Of a stretch of 64,000 nucleotides of DNA, positions 17,616 to 29,139 are shown in pieces. The notes beneath the pieces were generated by a model. It worked only from the letters and a program-made list of their open reading frames with translations. It searched no databases and was not told the origin of the DNA. A program made the translations under genes and the position numbers. The stretch comes from Glaciihabitans sp. dw_435 (GTDB taxonomy: Bacteria > Actinomycetota > Actinomycetes > Actinomycetales > Microbacteriaceae), in contig NZ_JAAVUZ010000004.1 of the NCBI RefSeq assembly GCF_018449675.1, positions 268,293-332,292 of the forward strand, written 5' to 3'. Position 1 is the stretch's first letter, and the number at the start of each line of letters is the position of its first letter.

Positions 17616-19030
17616 GCCGCCGATCACGGTTCGGAGCCTTCAACGCCCGCGAGCACACGCCCAGCATCCTCGTGGCGACGATCAGCGCGGCGTTCGGGGT
17701 GTGCCTGCTGCAGGCCACGGGGATGCTCACGCAGATCATCGAGGCGGACGATGTGACCGGCGACAGCCGCACCGTGGCGGCCCTGCTGCGGATCGTGTCT
17801 GCGGTGTTCATCGTGATCGCCGTCTACGTGTCATCCATCGTCACGTCCAACACCTTCGCGACGATCATTGCCGGGCGCACCCGGACGATCGCGCTGCTGC
17901 GTCTCATCGGATCGAGCGCGGTCACCCAGCGGCGCGCGGTCGCGCGGGAGGGCCTCGCCGTCGGCGTGATCGGGGCCCTGGTGGGAACCGTCGTGGGCAC
18001 CGCGGCTACTGTCGCGCTCGTGGGCGTTGGCACGGCGGCGGGTACGATCCCCGACCTGCCGTACGGGTACGTGCACCCTGATCTTGTGCTTCCGATCGTC
18101 GCTGTGGTGCTCACCACCTGGTTGGCGTCGTGGGTGGGGTCCCGGCGGGTGCTGGTGGTCTCGCCCATGCAGGCGACGGGGGCGGCCCAGGAGCACTCGC
18201 TCGAGGAGGTGGGATCCCGTCGTGCCCGCAACGGGATCGCGATCACCCTGTTCGCCATCGGAACGGCGCTGCTGATCGCCGGAGTGGTCGTGGGACTGGT
18301 GTCGCCGCTCGGCGTGCTCATCGGGATCGTCGGTGGCCTCTTCTCCTTCACCGGAATCGTGCTCGGTGCCCAGCTCGTGATGCCGCCGGCGCTGCGGCTG
18401 GTGGGCAGGGCGTTCGGCCGCAGCGCGCCGGCCCGGCTCGCCGCCGAGAATGCGGTGCGGTACCCGGAACGCAGCTCGCGCACCACGATCGGACTTGTCA
18501 TCGGCGTCACCCTCGTCACGATGTTCGCGGTCGCGGTGGAGAGCTACCAGCAGATGTTGTTGCGTGCGCAGGCCGCCAACCCCACCTACTACGGCGGGAT
18601 CGACGAGTCGCTCCAGATCACCGTGGTGGTCTTTTCGGTGCTCATCGGTTTCAGTGCGCTCATCGCGGCCGTCGGCATGGTCAACAACCTGTCGCTCAGC
18701 GTGCTGCAGCGCCGCAGGGAGCTGGGTCTCTTGCGGGCGCTGGGGTTCACCGGGCGCCAGATGCGGTCGATGATCCTCGCCGAAAGTGCGCAGCTCACCA
18801 CGGCGGCGGTGCTCGTCGGACTCGTGCTCGGCACCGTCTACGGCTGGGCGGGAGCACAGTCGCTGCTCGGGGGTATCACCGGCAGTCCGGGGATCATCTG
18901 GCCCGCGATACCGCTACCGCTGCTCGGGGTGATCATCGTCGCCGCCGGGGTACTCACGCTCGTGGCATCCATCGCTCCGTCGCGTCGTGCGACCCGGGTG
19001 ACACCGGTCATCGCCCTCGCGGTGGACTGA
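17612..19030 (+). CDS. FtsX-like permease of the MacB-type ABC transporter
   Basis: A 472-residue membrane protein beginning at the ATG that overlaps the ATPase stop. It has an N-terminal helix, a hydrophobic core at about 60-165, a second set of helices at about 205-260, a segment from about 325 and the final three helices. The motif VLQRRRELGLLRALGFTGRQ, typical of FtsX/MacB core domains, lies near residue 365. The longer frame upstream is an artefact inside the ATPase gene. With the ATPase it would export or sense an envelope-active molecule. Confidence 0.88.
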   Translation: MSRRSRFGAFNAREHTPSILVATISAAFGVCLLQATGMLTQIIEADDVTGDSRTVAALLRIVSAVFIVIAVYVSSIVTSNTFATIIAGRTRTIALLRLIGSSAVTQRRAVAREGLAVGVIGALVGTVVGTAATVALVGVGTAAGTIPDLPYGYVHPDLVLPIVAVVLTTWLASWVGSRRVLVVSPMQATGAAQEHSLEEVGSRRARNGIAITLFAIGTALLIAGVVVGLVSPLGVLIGIVGGLFSFTGIVLGAQLVMPPALRLVGRAFGRSAPARLAAENAVRYPERSSRTTIGLVIGVTLVTMFAVAVESYQQMLLRAQAANPTYYGGIDESLQITVVVFSVLIGFSALIAAVGMVNNLSLSVLQRRRELGLLRALGFTGRQMRSMILAESAQLTTAAVLVGLVLGTVYGWAGAQSLLGGITGSPGIIWPAIPLPLLGVIIVAAGVLTLVASIAPSRRATRVTPVIALAVD

Positions 19031-19137
19031 GCGCCGGCCGCGTCGGGCCACACGGGGCAGCGCGTGCGTGGCCCGGCGCTCCCCGCCATGGCGGTCCGGT
19101 GCGGCTCGCCGTGTCCCGGCCGTGCCCGCCCCGGTCA

Positions 19138-19143
19138 TAGAGT
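19138..19143 (+). promoter_or_regulatory. Candidate -10 box (TAGAGT) of the SARP-like regulator
   Basis: TAGAGT ends 6 nt before the GTG at 19150 and no ribosome binding site is visible. This fits a leaderless transcript. Confidence 0.45.
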
Positions 19144-19149
19144 TGGACC

Positions 19150-22128
19150 GTGCATATCGGACTGCTGGGCGGACTGCGCATCGAGCACGATGGCCGGTCC
19201 ATTTCGGTAACGGGCGCGATGCAGCTCGCCGTGCTGTTCAGGCTCGCCGTCGACGCGGGGTCTGCGGTCAGCTACCGGGCGATCGCCGAGGACATCTGGT
19301 CGCTCGACGCTCCGGACAACGCCCGCGCAGCACTGCAGTCGATCGTGTCCCGGCTGCGGTCGCAGCTTCCCTCCGGCGCGATCGAATCCACCGTCGGTGG
19401 GTACCGCCTGACGCTGGCCCGCACCGACGTCGATGCTCTGGTATTCGGCGACCTTGTCGCCGCGGCGTCGAACGCGCAGACACCGGATGACGCGTCCCGC
19501 ATCGCCAGCGAAGCGCTCGGGTTGTGGGCGGGGGAGCCCTGGGTCCCATCGACCAACTTTGACTGGTTCGAACGCGATCTCGCGCGGGACCGGGCACGGG
19601 CACTCGAGCTGGGTGGGGTAACTCCCGGTGGACCCGCGCCGGCGCAGGCCCCGCCCATTCCGACACCGCTGACCTCGCTGGTAGGCCGTGAACGTGAGCT
19701 CGAGAAGATCGCGGAGCAGCTCTCGCTCAGCAGGCTCGTCACCATCATCGGCACGGGCGGCGCGGGTAAGACCCGGCTCGCGGTGGAGACGGCGTCGGCC
19801 CGGCCCGGCTCATACCTCGTCGAGCTTGCCCCGGTCGGTCCGGAGGAGCTGTACGCGGCAGTCGCCGCCGCGACGGGACGCGAACTGCGCAGCATCGACG
19901 CGAGTGCCGAGCCGACGGGCGCCCGGGAACGGGTGCTCGAGACGATCCACGGCCGGGACGTGCTGCTCGTGCTCGACAACTGCGAGCACGTCATCGCGGA
20001 GGCCGCAGCGCTTGCGCACGACCTGCTGACGTACCTCCCACATCTGCGCATCCTCGCCACCAGCCGCGAGCCCCTCGGCGTCGCGGGCGAAGCGTTCGTC
20101 GGGGTCGGAGCACTTCCTACGCCGGCCGACGACGACCTCGCTGGTTTGGATGACGCGGCGCTGACAGCGTACGCAGCGGTGGAACTCTTCCGTCAACGCG
20201 CCCTCGCCGCGACCGGGGAGGAGCCGTCCCACGGCGAGCTCATCACGGCCGCCCGCATCTGCGTCCGGCTCGATGGACTTCCGCTTGCCATCGAATTGGC
20301 GGCTGCGAAACTGCGCACCATGACGCCAGCGGAGGTGCTCGAGGGTCTCGACAGCCGCTTTACGCTTCTGTCCGGCGGATTCCGCACCGCCCTGCCACGG
20401 CACCAGACGCTGCGCGCGATGATCGACTGGAGCTGGAGCCTCCTGTCGGCGGACGAGCGACGCGCACTCACGAGCATTGCGGTGTTCCCGGGTGGCATCG
20501 GCGTGCGGGACGCGACGCGGGCGGCGAGCGCGATGGGGCTCTCCGAGGCATCCGCCCTCGACTCCCTCGTGGACCGGTCGTTGCTGCAGCGGGTGCGGGG
20601 ACGCTACCGCGCGCTCGAGACCATTCGCGAATACGGGGTGGAGCGCCTCGCAGAAGATGGCCTGCTGGCGCAGGCGCGCGACGCGCAGGTGGCGTACATC
20701 ACGATGCGCGCGCGGGAGACCGATCCGCTGTTGCGGGGGCCGCGCATTCGCGAGGCGATCGTCTGGTTCGACGCCGAGGACGACAACATCGGCGCGGCCC
20801 TGCGATACGCGGCCCAAACAGGACAAGCGAATCGCGCGTTGCAACTTGCCATGTCGTCGGCCTGGTACTGGGCGATCCGCGACCGCGAGGACGACGCAAC
20901 GTTCTGGTTCCCGAGCCTTGCGGCAATGTCGGCAGGGCAGGTCGCGAACACCGATGGTGCAGATGGTGCCGGAGCGGTCGGGGCCGATGACGCGGAGGCA
21001 GAAGACGCCAGGCTCGTGCGGCTGCTTGTGCCCATCATTCAGGCGGTGAGCGCATCGAACATGGGGTCCACCGCGGGCGATCCCCCGAGCGAGAGGTTGG
21101 CTCTCGACTCCATCATCGCCTCCGCGCTGGAAGACATCTCCAGCCTGAAGGCGGCGGCTGCCGGAAGCGGCAATGACCTTATCCAGTTGGTTCCCGTGCT
21201 GCTGGAGTCGTTCCGGGGCGCTGGCACCGCCGGTGAGTGGATGATCAATGTCCAATTGCCCCGCGGCGAGGACCTGGGACTCGGTCCCTGGCCCACCGCG
21301 CTCCTGCACGTCGTTCGGGCAGCGGTCGCCCAAAACCGCGGCGATATTGACGAACTCGGCGAGAACTCGGCGCAGGCGGTCGCGCAGTTCGCCGAGATTG
21401 GGGATCTCTGGGCACTCACGCTCGCGCAGCAATTGCGGGCCGAGTGGCTGACGCTGCAGGGATCCCTCGACGAGGCGTACGCGCTCGTCGAGGCGTCAAT
21501 CTCGACCACCCAGTCGCTCACCTCTAACTGGGATGTCGCCCAGCAGGCGGGGCTCGCCATTCGGATCCTTCTGCGGCAGGGAAAGTTCGACCTGGCGAAG
21601 AAGCGTGCCGAGCAGCTGCTCGATGGGGCTCGGGCAAGCGGTAACGCCCGCACCCTTCTGCAGGCCCGTGTGTCCGCCGTCTCGGTCTACCTCGCCTTCG
21701 GTGACATCCCCGCCGCGCAGGAGTGCCTCGTCTCGATCGACGAGATTGCCCACGAGTGGCCGGGGATGCCCTCGCAGATCCTCGCCTGGGCCGAGATGGC
21801 GCGGGCAGAAGTCTGCATCATGCAGGGGGAACTGGATGCCGCGACGGAAGCACTCCGCTCGGCCGCCCGCTTCGCCCTCATCACCATGGACCACCCGATC
21901 ATCGGCGAGCTCGCCCTGAATCTCGGGTGGCTCGCACTGGCACGGGGTGATGTCCCCGAGGCGCTGCGCGCGCTGGACCTGTCGACCGCGATCGTCGGTG
22001 CGTACGATGCCACGGCACCCGCCGTGGTGCGAATCGAGAAAGCGGCGGACGCCGGAATCGGGCGGAACGGGGCATCCACCCCATCCCGCCCGATCGCCAT
22101 CGAAGCGCTGCGCCACCTCGTCGAATAG
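19150..22128 (+). CDS. SARP/AfsR-like regulator: winged helix, NB-ARC ATPase, TPR-like C-terminus
   Basis: A 992-residue regulator. Residues 1-95 are an OmpR-like winged helix (LGGLRIEHDG at the start). Next comes a shortened BTAD-like segment (about 95-155, ending NFDWFERDLARDRARAL). The STAND ATPase at about 175-420 has the P-loop IIGTGGAGKTRLA and Walker B VLLVLDNCEHV, followed by LATSREPLGVAGE. The remaining 550 residues are helical repeats with an acidic insertion near 600-620. Such proteins activate secondary metabolite or exporter genes when ATP and a ligand bind. It lies between the MacB module and a DrrAB-like exporter, either of which could be its target. Confidence 0.85.
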   Translation: MHIGLLGGLRIEHDGRSISVTGAMQLAVLFRLAVDAGSAVSYRAIAEDIWSLDAPDNARAALQSIVSRLRSQLPSGAIESTVGGYRLTLARTDVDALVFGDLVAAASNAQTPDDASRIASEALGLWAGEPWVPSTNFDWFERDLARDRARALELGGVTPGGPAPAQAPPIPTPLTSLVGRERELEKIAEQLSLSRLVTIIGTGGAGKTRLAVETASARPGSYLVELAPVGPEELYAAVAAATGRELRSIDASAEPTGARERVLETIHGRDVLLVLDNCEHVIAEAAALAHDLLTYLPHLRILATSREPLGVAGEAFVGVGALPTPADDDLAGLDDAALTAYAAVELFRQRALAATGEEPSHGELITAARICVRLDGLPLAIELAAAKLRTMTPAEVLEGLDSRFTLLSGGFRTALPRHQTLRAMIDWSWSLLSADERRALTSIAVFPGGIGVRDATRAASAMGLSEASALDSLVDRSLLQRVRGRYRALETIREYGVERLAEDGLLAQARDAQVAYITMRARETDPLLRGPRIREAIVWFDAEDDNIGAALRYAAQTGQANRALQLAMSSAWYWAIRDREDDATFWFPSLAAMSAGQVANTDGADGAGAVGADDAEAEDARLVRLLVPIIQAVSASNMGSTAGDPPSERLALDSIIASALEDISSLKAAAAGSGNDLIQLVPVLLESFRGAGTAGEWMINVQLPRGEDLGLGPWPTALLHVVRAAVAQNRGDIDELGENSAQAVAQFAEIGDLWALTLAQQLRAEWLTLQGSLDEAYALVEASISTTQSLTSNWDVAQQAGLAIRILLRQGKFDLAKKRAEQLLDGARASGNARTLLQARVSAVSVYLAFGDIPAAQECLVSIDEIAHEWPGMPSQILAWAEMARAEVCIMQGELDAATEALRSAARFALITMDHPIIGELALNLGWLALARGDVPEALRALDLSTAIVGAYDATAPAVVRIEKAADAGIGRNGASTPSRPIAIEALRHLVE

Positions 22129-22131
22129 ACG

Positions 22132-22901
22132 CTAGATCTTCTTGCGGTAGGCCCAGGTGGCCAGCGGGAAGAACACGGCGACCAGAACCACGCACCATCC
22201 GAGAACCCACGCGACCTCACCACCGACGGTCGTTCCGGGACTCATGATGGACGGTCCGACCAGCAAGCCGCGCATCGCCTCGATCACGTGCGTCACCGGG
22301 TTGATCGCGACCCAGCCCTGCAACCAGGTGGGCAGCGTCGACGCGGGCACGAAGGTCGAGGACCCGAACGTGAGCGGGAACACGATGAGGAACGACAGTC
22401 CCTGCACTGCCCCGGAGCTACGCGCCAGCATGCCGATGAAGACCGAGATCCAGCACAGGCTGACGGCGAACACGATCATCAGCAGCACGGCGCCGACCAC
22501 CTCGAGCGGGGAGGTCAGGAAGCGGAACCCGATGAGCGAACCGAACGCCAAGGTCACGGCGATCGCGATCGTGTGACGCACGATGTCACCGCTGACCGCG
22601 CCCAGCAGGGGAGCGGAGCGGGAGATCGGCAGCGAACGGAACCGGTCGAACACGCCGTTCTTGAGGTCGGTATTGAGGTTCACGCCGATGGTGAGCGAGG
22701 TGAACATGATCGTCTGCACGATGATGCCGGGGAGCGTCAGCTGCAGGTAGTCGTGACTGTTGCCGGCGATCGCGCCGCCGAAGATGAACACGAAGATCAC
22801 CGTCATGATGATCGGCTGCACCGTTACGTCGATGAACTGTTCCGGGTTGCGCACCATCTTGGTGACGGTGCGTTGGGCGAGGATGAGTGAGTCGCGGACC
22901 A

Positions 22902-22902
<1 letters not shown>
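22132..22902 (-). CDS. ABC-2 type permease, DrrB-like
   Basis: A 256-residue permease of the ABC-2 family with six hydrophobic segments. Landmarks are DTDLKNGVFDRFRSLPISRS reading as NTDLKNGVFDRFRSLPISR in this protein, and the C-terminal FGSSTFVPASTLPTWLQGWV followed by INPVTHVIEAMRGLL, both typical of daunorubicin-resistance DrrB proteins. It exports a hydrophobic compound together with the ATPase. The ATG shares one base with the stop of the ATPase gene (TGATG). It converges on the SARP-like gene with a gap of 3 nt. Confidence 0.9.
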
Positions 22903-23915
<1,013 letters not shown>

Positions 23916-24052
23916 CGATGGTGCCCGGGGTGCGGTGTCACGCCGCTGTCACGGGCTGTCACGGGATGACAGCGGCCTGCCGGGGAGCCGCGGCCCGGGG
24001 CATCCGCTCGTCCCTCGACGATTTCGGAGAAGACTGCACAGTCCTGCAGTGC

Positions 24053-24058
24053 TACCCT
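24053..24058 (+). promoter_or_regulatory. Candidate -10 box (TACCCT) of the leuA leader transcript
   Basis: TACCCT ends 6 nt before the GTG at 24065, the same spacing seen at other leaderless starts in the window. AAGACT at about 24030-24035 is a poor -35 candidate. Confidence 0.4.
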
Positions 24059-24064
24059 CGAATG

Positions 24065-24109
24065 GTGTTGTTCGGTCTGCTTCTCCTTAGCTGCCGCGAC
24101 GAGTCCTAA
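24065..24109 (+). CDS. leuA leader peptide, rich in leucine codons
   Basis: A 14-residue peptide, MLFGLLLLSCRDES (one residue longer if the ATG at 24062 is used). Five of its codons are leucine, four of them in a row (CTG CTT CTC CTT). It is followed by a strong hairpin and then leuA. Shortage of charged leucyl-tRNA would stall a ribosome on the Leu run and change the folding of the RNA downstream. Similar Leu-rich leaders before leuA are known in other Actinobacteria. The GTG start is supported by the -10 box spacing. Confidence 0.75.
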   Translation: MLFGLLLLSCRDES

Positions 24110-24131
24110 CTTCAGGCCTCACTCGTCGCGG
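24094..24131 (+). promoter_or_regulatory. leuA attenuator hairpin
   Basis: CGCGACGAGT (24095-24104) pairs perfectly with ACTCGTCGCG (24121-24130), and one more C-G pair extends the stem to 11 bp. The upstream arm lies inside the end of the leader peptide, so a ribosome that reads to the stop would open it, while one stalled on the Leu codons would not. The following GAGTTTGTCG is only weakly T-rich. The switch might therefore act on transcription or on access to the leuA start. Confidence 0.6.
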
Positions 24132-24148
24132 AGTTTGTCGTTGGCTGA

Positions 24149-25942
<1,794 letters not shown>

Positions 25943-26030
25943 CGGCTGCGCCCGTCCGGCGCACTCACGTCGCCGCCAGCGCACGCCTCCGCATCCGATG
26001 CGGCGGGAGTAATCGCAGGTCTCGGCGGCT

Positions 26031-26057
26031 TGAGTTCAGGTCGTCGTTGCAACACCT
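26031..26057 (+). repeat. Left terminal inverted repeat of the IS30 element
   Basis: Begins TGAGTTCAGGTCGTCGTTGC and ends AACACCT. It differs from the reverse complement of the right end at two positions. Confidence 0.9.
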
Positions 26058-26075
26058 CTGACGAGGGTGGTGTTT

Positions 26076-27290
26076 ATGTCGTTGCCACGAGCTGCGAAGA
26101 CGATGTTTTGGAGAGCGTTTCACGAGGGCGCGTCGGTCGAGGCAGCGATGACTGTGGCGGGCGGGAAACCGACTGTGGGACGGGTGTGGGTGCGGCAGGC
26201 TGGCGGGGTGATTCCTCGTCATCTTTTACTGTCACCGTCCGGCCGATTTCTGGATGCGACCGAACGAGCCACGATCATGGTCGCCCAGCGGGAGGGAAAG
26301 TCGATCCGGTCGATCGCAGCGATGCTGGGTCGGTCTCCGTCGACGATTAGTCGGGAAGTGCGCCGCAACCGTGAGGTCAAGAAGGTGCAGAACGGCATCG
26401 TGCGGTTTGCACCCTATGACGCTCGTTCGGCGCAGTTATGGACGGAGAAACGATTGCCTCGTCCGCAACCGTCGAAGCTATCTCAGCAGCCACTGCTGCA
26501 CGAATACGTGCAGACTCGGTTGCATCAACGATGGTCGCCGGAACAAATAAGTAGCACGCTGAAGGTTGATCATCCGGACGATGAAAGGATGCGGGTGAGT
26601 CACGAAACGATCTACCGATCCCTGTTTATTCAGGCCCGTGGGTCGCTGAAACGGGAAGTTGAAGCCAAACTCCGCACCGGACGCACGCTGCGCAAACCCC
26701 ACAAACGGGCGGCTGCCGACGGGCGGGGCAAGAACCGAATCGCGAACATGCTGATGATTTCCGAACGACCTGCGGACGTCGATGACCGTGCTGTTCCCGG
26801 GCATTGGGAAGGGGATTTGATCATCGGTGAATACAACGGGAGCCAGATCGGAACCCTAGTGGAGCGCGCGACCCGGTATGTGATGCTCGTCCATTTGCCC
26901 ACCAGCAGAGACGCCGATGTAATGGCTGCAGCGCTGATCGAGACAATCCAAACATTGCCCAGCGAGTTGATGAAGACGTTGACGTGGGATCAGGGAATCG
27001 AGATGGCCGGACACCAGAATGTGACCGTTGCCACGGACGCGGACATCTATTTCTGTGACCCGCATTCGCCATGGCAGCGTGGTTCCAACGAAAACACCAA
27101 CGGATTACTGCGCCAATATTTCCCCAAAGGCACCGATCTTTCCGTCCACAGCAAAGAACACCTGGAATTCGTGGCCCGCGAACTCAACGGACGACCCCGC
27201 AAAACTCTGGCTTGGAAAACACCAGCCCAAGCCATGGACGAGTTACTGTCAAACCTTCACGAACAACCAGGTGTTGCAACGACGACTTGA
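26076..27290 (+). CDS. IS30-family transposase
   Basis: A 404-residue DDE transposase. An N-terminal helix-turn-helix (GKSIRSIAAMLGRSPSTISR, about residues 77-96) binds the ends. The catalytic core has HWEGDLIIG (first Asp), LTWDQGIEMAGH (second Asp) and SPWQRGSNENTNGLLRQYFP (the Glu), the standard IS30 pattern. The ATG at 26076 follows GAGG by 8 nt; a GTG at 26067 is also in frame. The stop codon lies within the right inverted repeat. No frameshift or internal stop is seen, so the enzyme is probably functional. Confidence 0.93.
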   Translation: MSLPRAAKTMFWRAFHEGASVEAAMTVAGGKPTVGRVWVRQAGGVIPRHLLLSPSGRFLDATERATIMVAQREGKSIRSIAAMLGRSPSTISREVRRNREVKKVQNGIVRFAPYDARSAQLWTEKRLPRPQPSKLSQQPLLHEYVQTRLHQRWSPEQISSTLKVDHPDDERMRVSHETIYRSLFIQARGSLKREVEAKLRTGRTLRKPHKRAAADGRGKNRIANMLMISERPADVDDRAVPGHWEGDLIIGEYNGSQIGTLVERATRYVMLVHLPTSRDADVMAAALIETIQTLPSELMKTLTWDQGIEMAGHQNVTVATDADIYFCDPHSPWQRGSNENTNGLLRQYFPKGTDLSVHSKEHLEFVARELNGRPRKTLAWKTPAQAMDELLSNLHEQPGVATTT

Positions 27291-27295
27291 ATTCA
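27269..27295 (-). repeat. Right terminal inverted repeat of the IS30 element
   Basis: The reverse complement begins TGAATTCAAGTCGTCGTTGC and ends AACACCT, matching the left end at 25 of 27 positions. It overlaps the transposase stop codon. Confidence 0.9.
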
Positions 27296-27310
27296 CCCGG
27301 GAGTAAAAAT

Positions 27311-27342
27311 CACGCGGCGGGAGTCATAGCTCCCGCCGCGTG
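27311..27342 (+). terminator. Strong hairpin, likely the original leuA terminator
   Basis: CACGCGGCGGGAG (27311-27323) pairs perfectly with CTCCCGCCGCGTG (27330-27342) around a 6-nt loop. A T-containing run (CTCGTTTCTCC) follows. It lies 15 nt after the IS30 right end. It could end leuA read-through or transposase transcription, and in the other direction the TRIC-type gene. Confidence 0.7.
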
Positions 27343-27442
27343 CTCGTTTCTCCCTCCGGCCATGCACGCGCGACGCGGGTCTTGCTGCGGCCACAGCCCA
27401 GCCGGGCGGATGCCACGCGGTCCCGCACCCCGCATGAACTCC

Positions 27443-28207
27443 CTAACGCCGCGGCTTGCCGGGAGATGTGGGATTGGCAGGAGACGCCGTGGACCCCGGT
27501 GCGCGGGGAGAGCGAGGTGACCGCCGGGCCCAGCCGGTGCCGATGTGCGGAAGTCGCGGGATGCGGGGGATACGCTCCAGCCGCCGCTGCTCCGGCAGGC
27601 TCCAGTTGAACAGCACCGCAAGCACCCGCACCCCGAACGTGACGGCCACGCCGATGATTGCCGCCACAAAGACCGGGACGCCAAGCGTGATGAGAATCGC
27701 CACCGCCGACGTGCCGAGAATGGCCGCGACCGCGTAGAGCGATCCGACGTACATCATCGCGATGGGGCTGTTCAGCAGCAGGTCCCGCAGAATCGACCCG
27801 CCCACCGCGGACAGCACGCCCACGAACACGGCCGGCACCGCGGGCATTCCGAGCGACAGCGCCTTGGTCGTTCCGATCGCCCCGAACAGCCCGATGGTGA
27901 GGGCGTCCAGCGTGGTGATGACCGCGTTCAGCTTGGAGAACACACGCTCAAGGAGCATCCCGAGCAAAGCGGCGACGACGGCAACGGGCAGGTACCAATT
28001 GCTGTTGAGGGCTGCAGGGACCTGGGACAGCAGGATGTCACGGAGCAGACCGCCACCGAACCCTGTCGCGATCCCGACAATCGCCACCCCGAGCAGATCG
28101 AGCCGTCGACTGCGGAACTGCCCTGCGAACAACGCGCCCTGCAGGGCACCGATTCCGACGGCGAGCACATCCGCCCACGGCGGGATCATGAAGGCCGCTG
28201 TGATCAT
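27443..28207 (-). CDS. Trimeric intracellular cation channel (TRIC/UPF0126) family protein
   Basis: A 254-residue membrane protein with two homologous halves of three helices each. Both halves carry the UPF0126 signature: [16 protein letters not shown] near residue 45 and [13 protein letters not shown] near residue 130. Bacterial members are trimeric K+-permeable channels related to animal TRIC proteins; some are predicted to take part in glycine uptake. The C-terminal 45 residues are basic and Pro-rich and are not part of the core. TAGAAA lies 6 nt before the ATG, again suggesting a leaderless mRNA. Confidence 0.88.
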   Translation of the reverse strand: MITAAFMIPPWADVLAVGIGALQGALFAGQFRSRRLDLLGVAIVGIATGFGGGLLRDILLSQVPAALNSNWYLPVAVVAALLGMLLERVFSKLNAVITTLDALTIGLFGAIGTTKALSLGMPAVPAVFVGVLSAVGGSILRDLLLNSPIAMMYVGSLYAVAAILGTSAVAILITLGVPVFVAAIIGVAVTFGVRVLAVLFNWSLPEQRRLERIPRIPRLPHIGTGWARRSPRSPRAPGSTASPANPTSPGKPRR

Positions 28208-28213
28208 TGTCCG

Positions 28214-28219
28214 TTTCTA
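28214..28219 (-). promoter_or_regulatory. Candidate -10 box (TAGAAA) of the TRIC-type gene
   Basis: Read on the minus strand, TAGAAA ends 6 nt before the ATG at 28207, without a ribosome binding site. Confidence 0.4.
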
Positions 28220-28317
28220 CCACGGCGGGGGAGGTGGTGCTGGTCCGCCGGCACGAACTGCGCCCCAGAATCGGGGATAGTGCGCACGCCGGTCACACCG
28301 ATTCATCCCGGTCGGGG

Positions 28318-28323
28318 GATACT
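28318..28323 (+). promoter_or_regulatory. Candidate -10 box (GATACT) of the recO-uppS operon
   Basis: GATACT ends 6 nt before the GTG at 28330. It supports this GTG as the recO start on a leaderless transcript. Confidence 0.4.
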
Positions 28324-28329
28324 GGACGG

Positions 28330-29139
28330 GTGCCCCTCTATCGTGACGAAGCAGTCGTACTGCGAACCCACAAGTTGGGCGAAGCCGATCGCATCGTGAC
28401 GATGCTCTCGCGCAATCACGGCAAGATCCGTGCGGTCGCCAAGGGTGTCCGGCGTACGGCATCGAAGTTCGGATCCCGTCTTGAGCCCTTCATGGTTGCC
28501 GATGTTCAGCTGTTCGAGGGCCGCACCCTCGACATCATCACGCAGGCGGAATCCCTGGGGTCGTACGGGGCCGAGATCGCCAGTGATTACGCCAGCTACA
28601 CGGCGGCGACCGCGATGGTGGAGACCGCAGACAAGGTGACCGACGACGACGGGAGCCTGCAGCAGTACCTCCTGCTCGTCGGTGCACTCCGCTCCCTGTC
28701 GCGCCACGAGCATGCTCCAGGGCTCACCCTCGATTCGTACCTGCTGCGCGCTTTGTCCATCGCCGGGTGGGCGCCCAGCTTCGTGGACTGCGCCGTCACC
28801 GGTGCACCCGGTCCGCACACGGTTTTCGTCGTTCAGATGGGTGGCGTCGTCGCCGACTCCGTCGCGCCTCCCGGGGCCCCGCGACTCGATCTCGCGACCC
28901 TCGACCTGCTCTCGTCGCTTCTCGCCGGGGACTGGGACTATGCCGAAGCCGCCGACGAACGCGCCCGCAATCAGGCGAGCGGTGTCGTTGCCGCCTACAC
29001 GCAGTTCCATCTCGAACGTGGGCTGCGTTCCCTGCAGCACGTGGATCGTTCACCGGCTCACGACGGGTCGACCGAGCGCGCCGCCGCGCGCGTCGCGGCC
29101 CAGCACGCCGCATCCTCAACCGTGGCCGGAGCCTCATGA
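28330..29139 (+). CDS. recO: DNA repair protein RecO
   Basis: A 269-residue RecO with the N-terminal OB fold ([20 protein letters not shown], then [19 protein letters not shown]) and the helical C-terminal domain. RecO loads RecA on SSB-coated single strands together with RecR and anneals DNA. The GTG at 28330 gives the standard family N-terminus; the frame upstream of it has no similarity. As in several actinobacteria, it overlaps uppS by 4 nt (ATGA). Confidence 0.92.
   Translation: MPLYRDEAVVLRTHKLGEADRIVTMLSRNHGKIRAVAKGVRRTASKFGSRLEPFMVADVQLFEGRTLDIITQAESLGSYGAEIASDYASYTAATAMVETADKVTDDDGSLQQYLLLVGALRSLSRHEHAPGLTLDSYLLRALSIAGWAPSFVDCAVTGAPGPHTVFVVQMGGVVADSVAPPGAPRLDLATLDLLSSLLAGDWDYAEAADERARNQASGVVAAYTQFHLERGLRSLQHVDRSPAHDGSTERAAARVAAQHAASSTVAGAS

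Larger units (their letters stand above)
26031..27295 (+). mobile_element. IS30-family insertion sequence, 1265 bp
   Basis: Bounded by 27-bp imperfect terminal inverted repeats (25 of 27 identical) and containing one transposase gene that fills the element. The two outer ends read TGAGTTCAGG and, reverse-complemented, TGAATTCAAG. No target duplication longer than 2 bp is evident; IS30 elements make only 2-3 bp. It looks intact. It lies downstream of leuA, in front of a strong terminator hairpin that probably once served leuA directly. Confidence 0.9.

Noticed and set aside
19810..21432. 540-residue minus frame in the SARP-like gene
   Set aside because: No motifs; the + strand product has clear P-loop and winged-helix domains.
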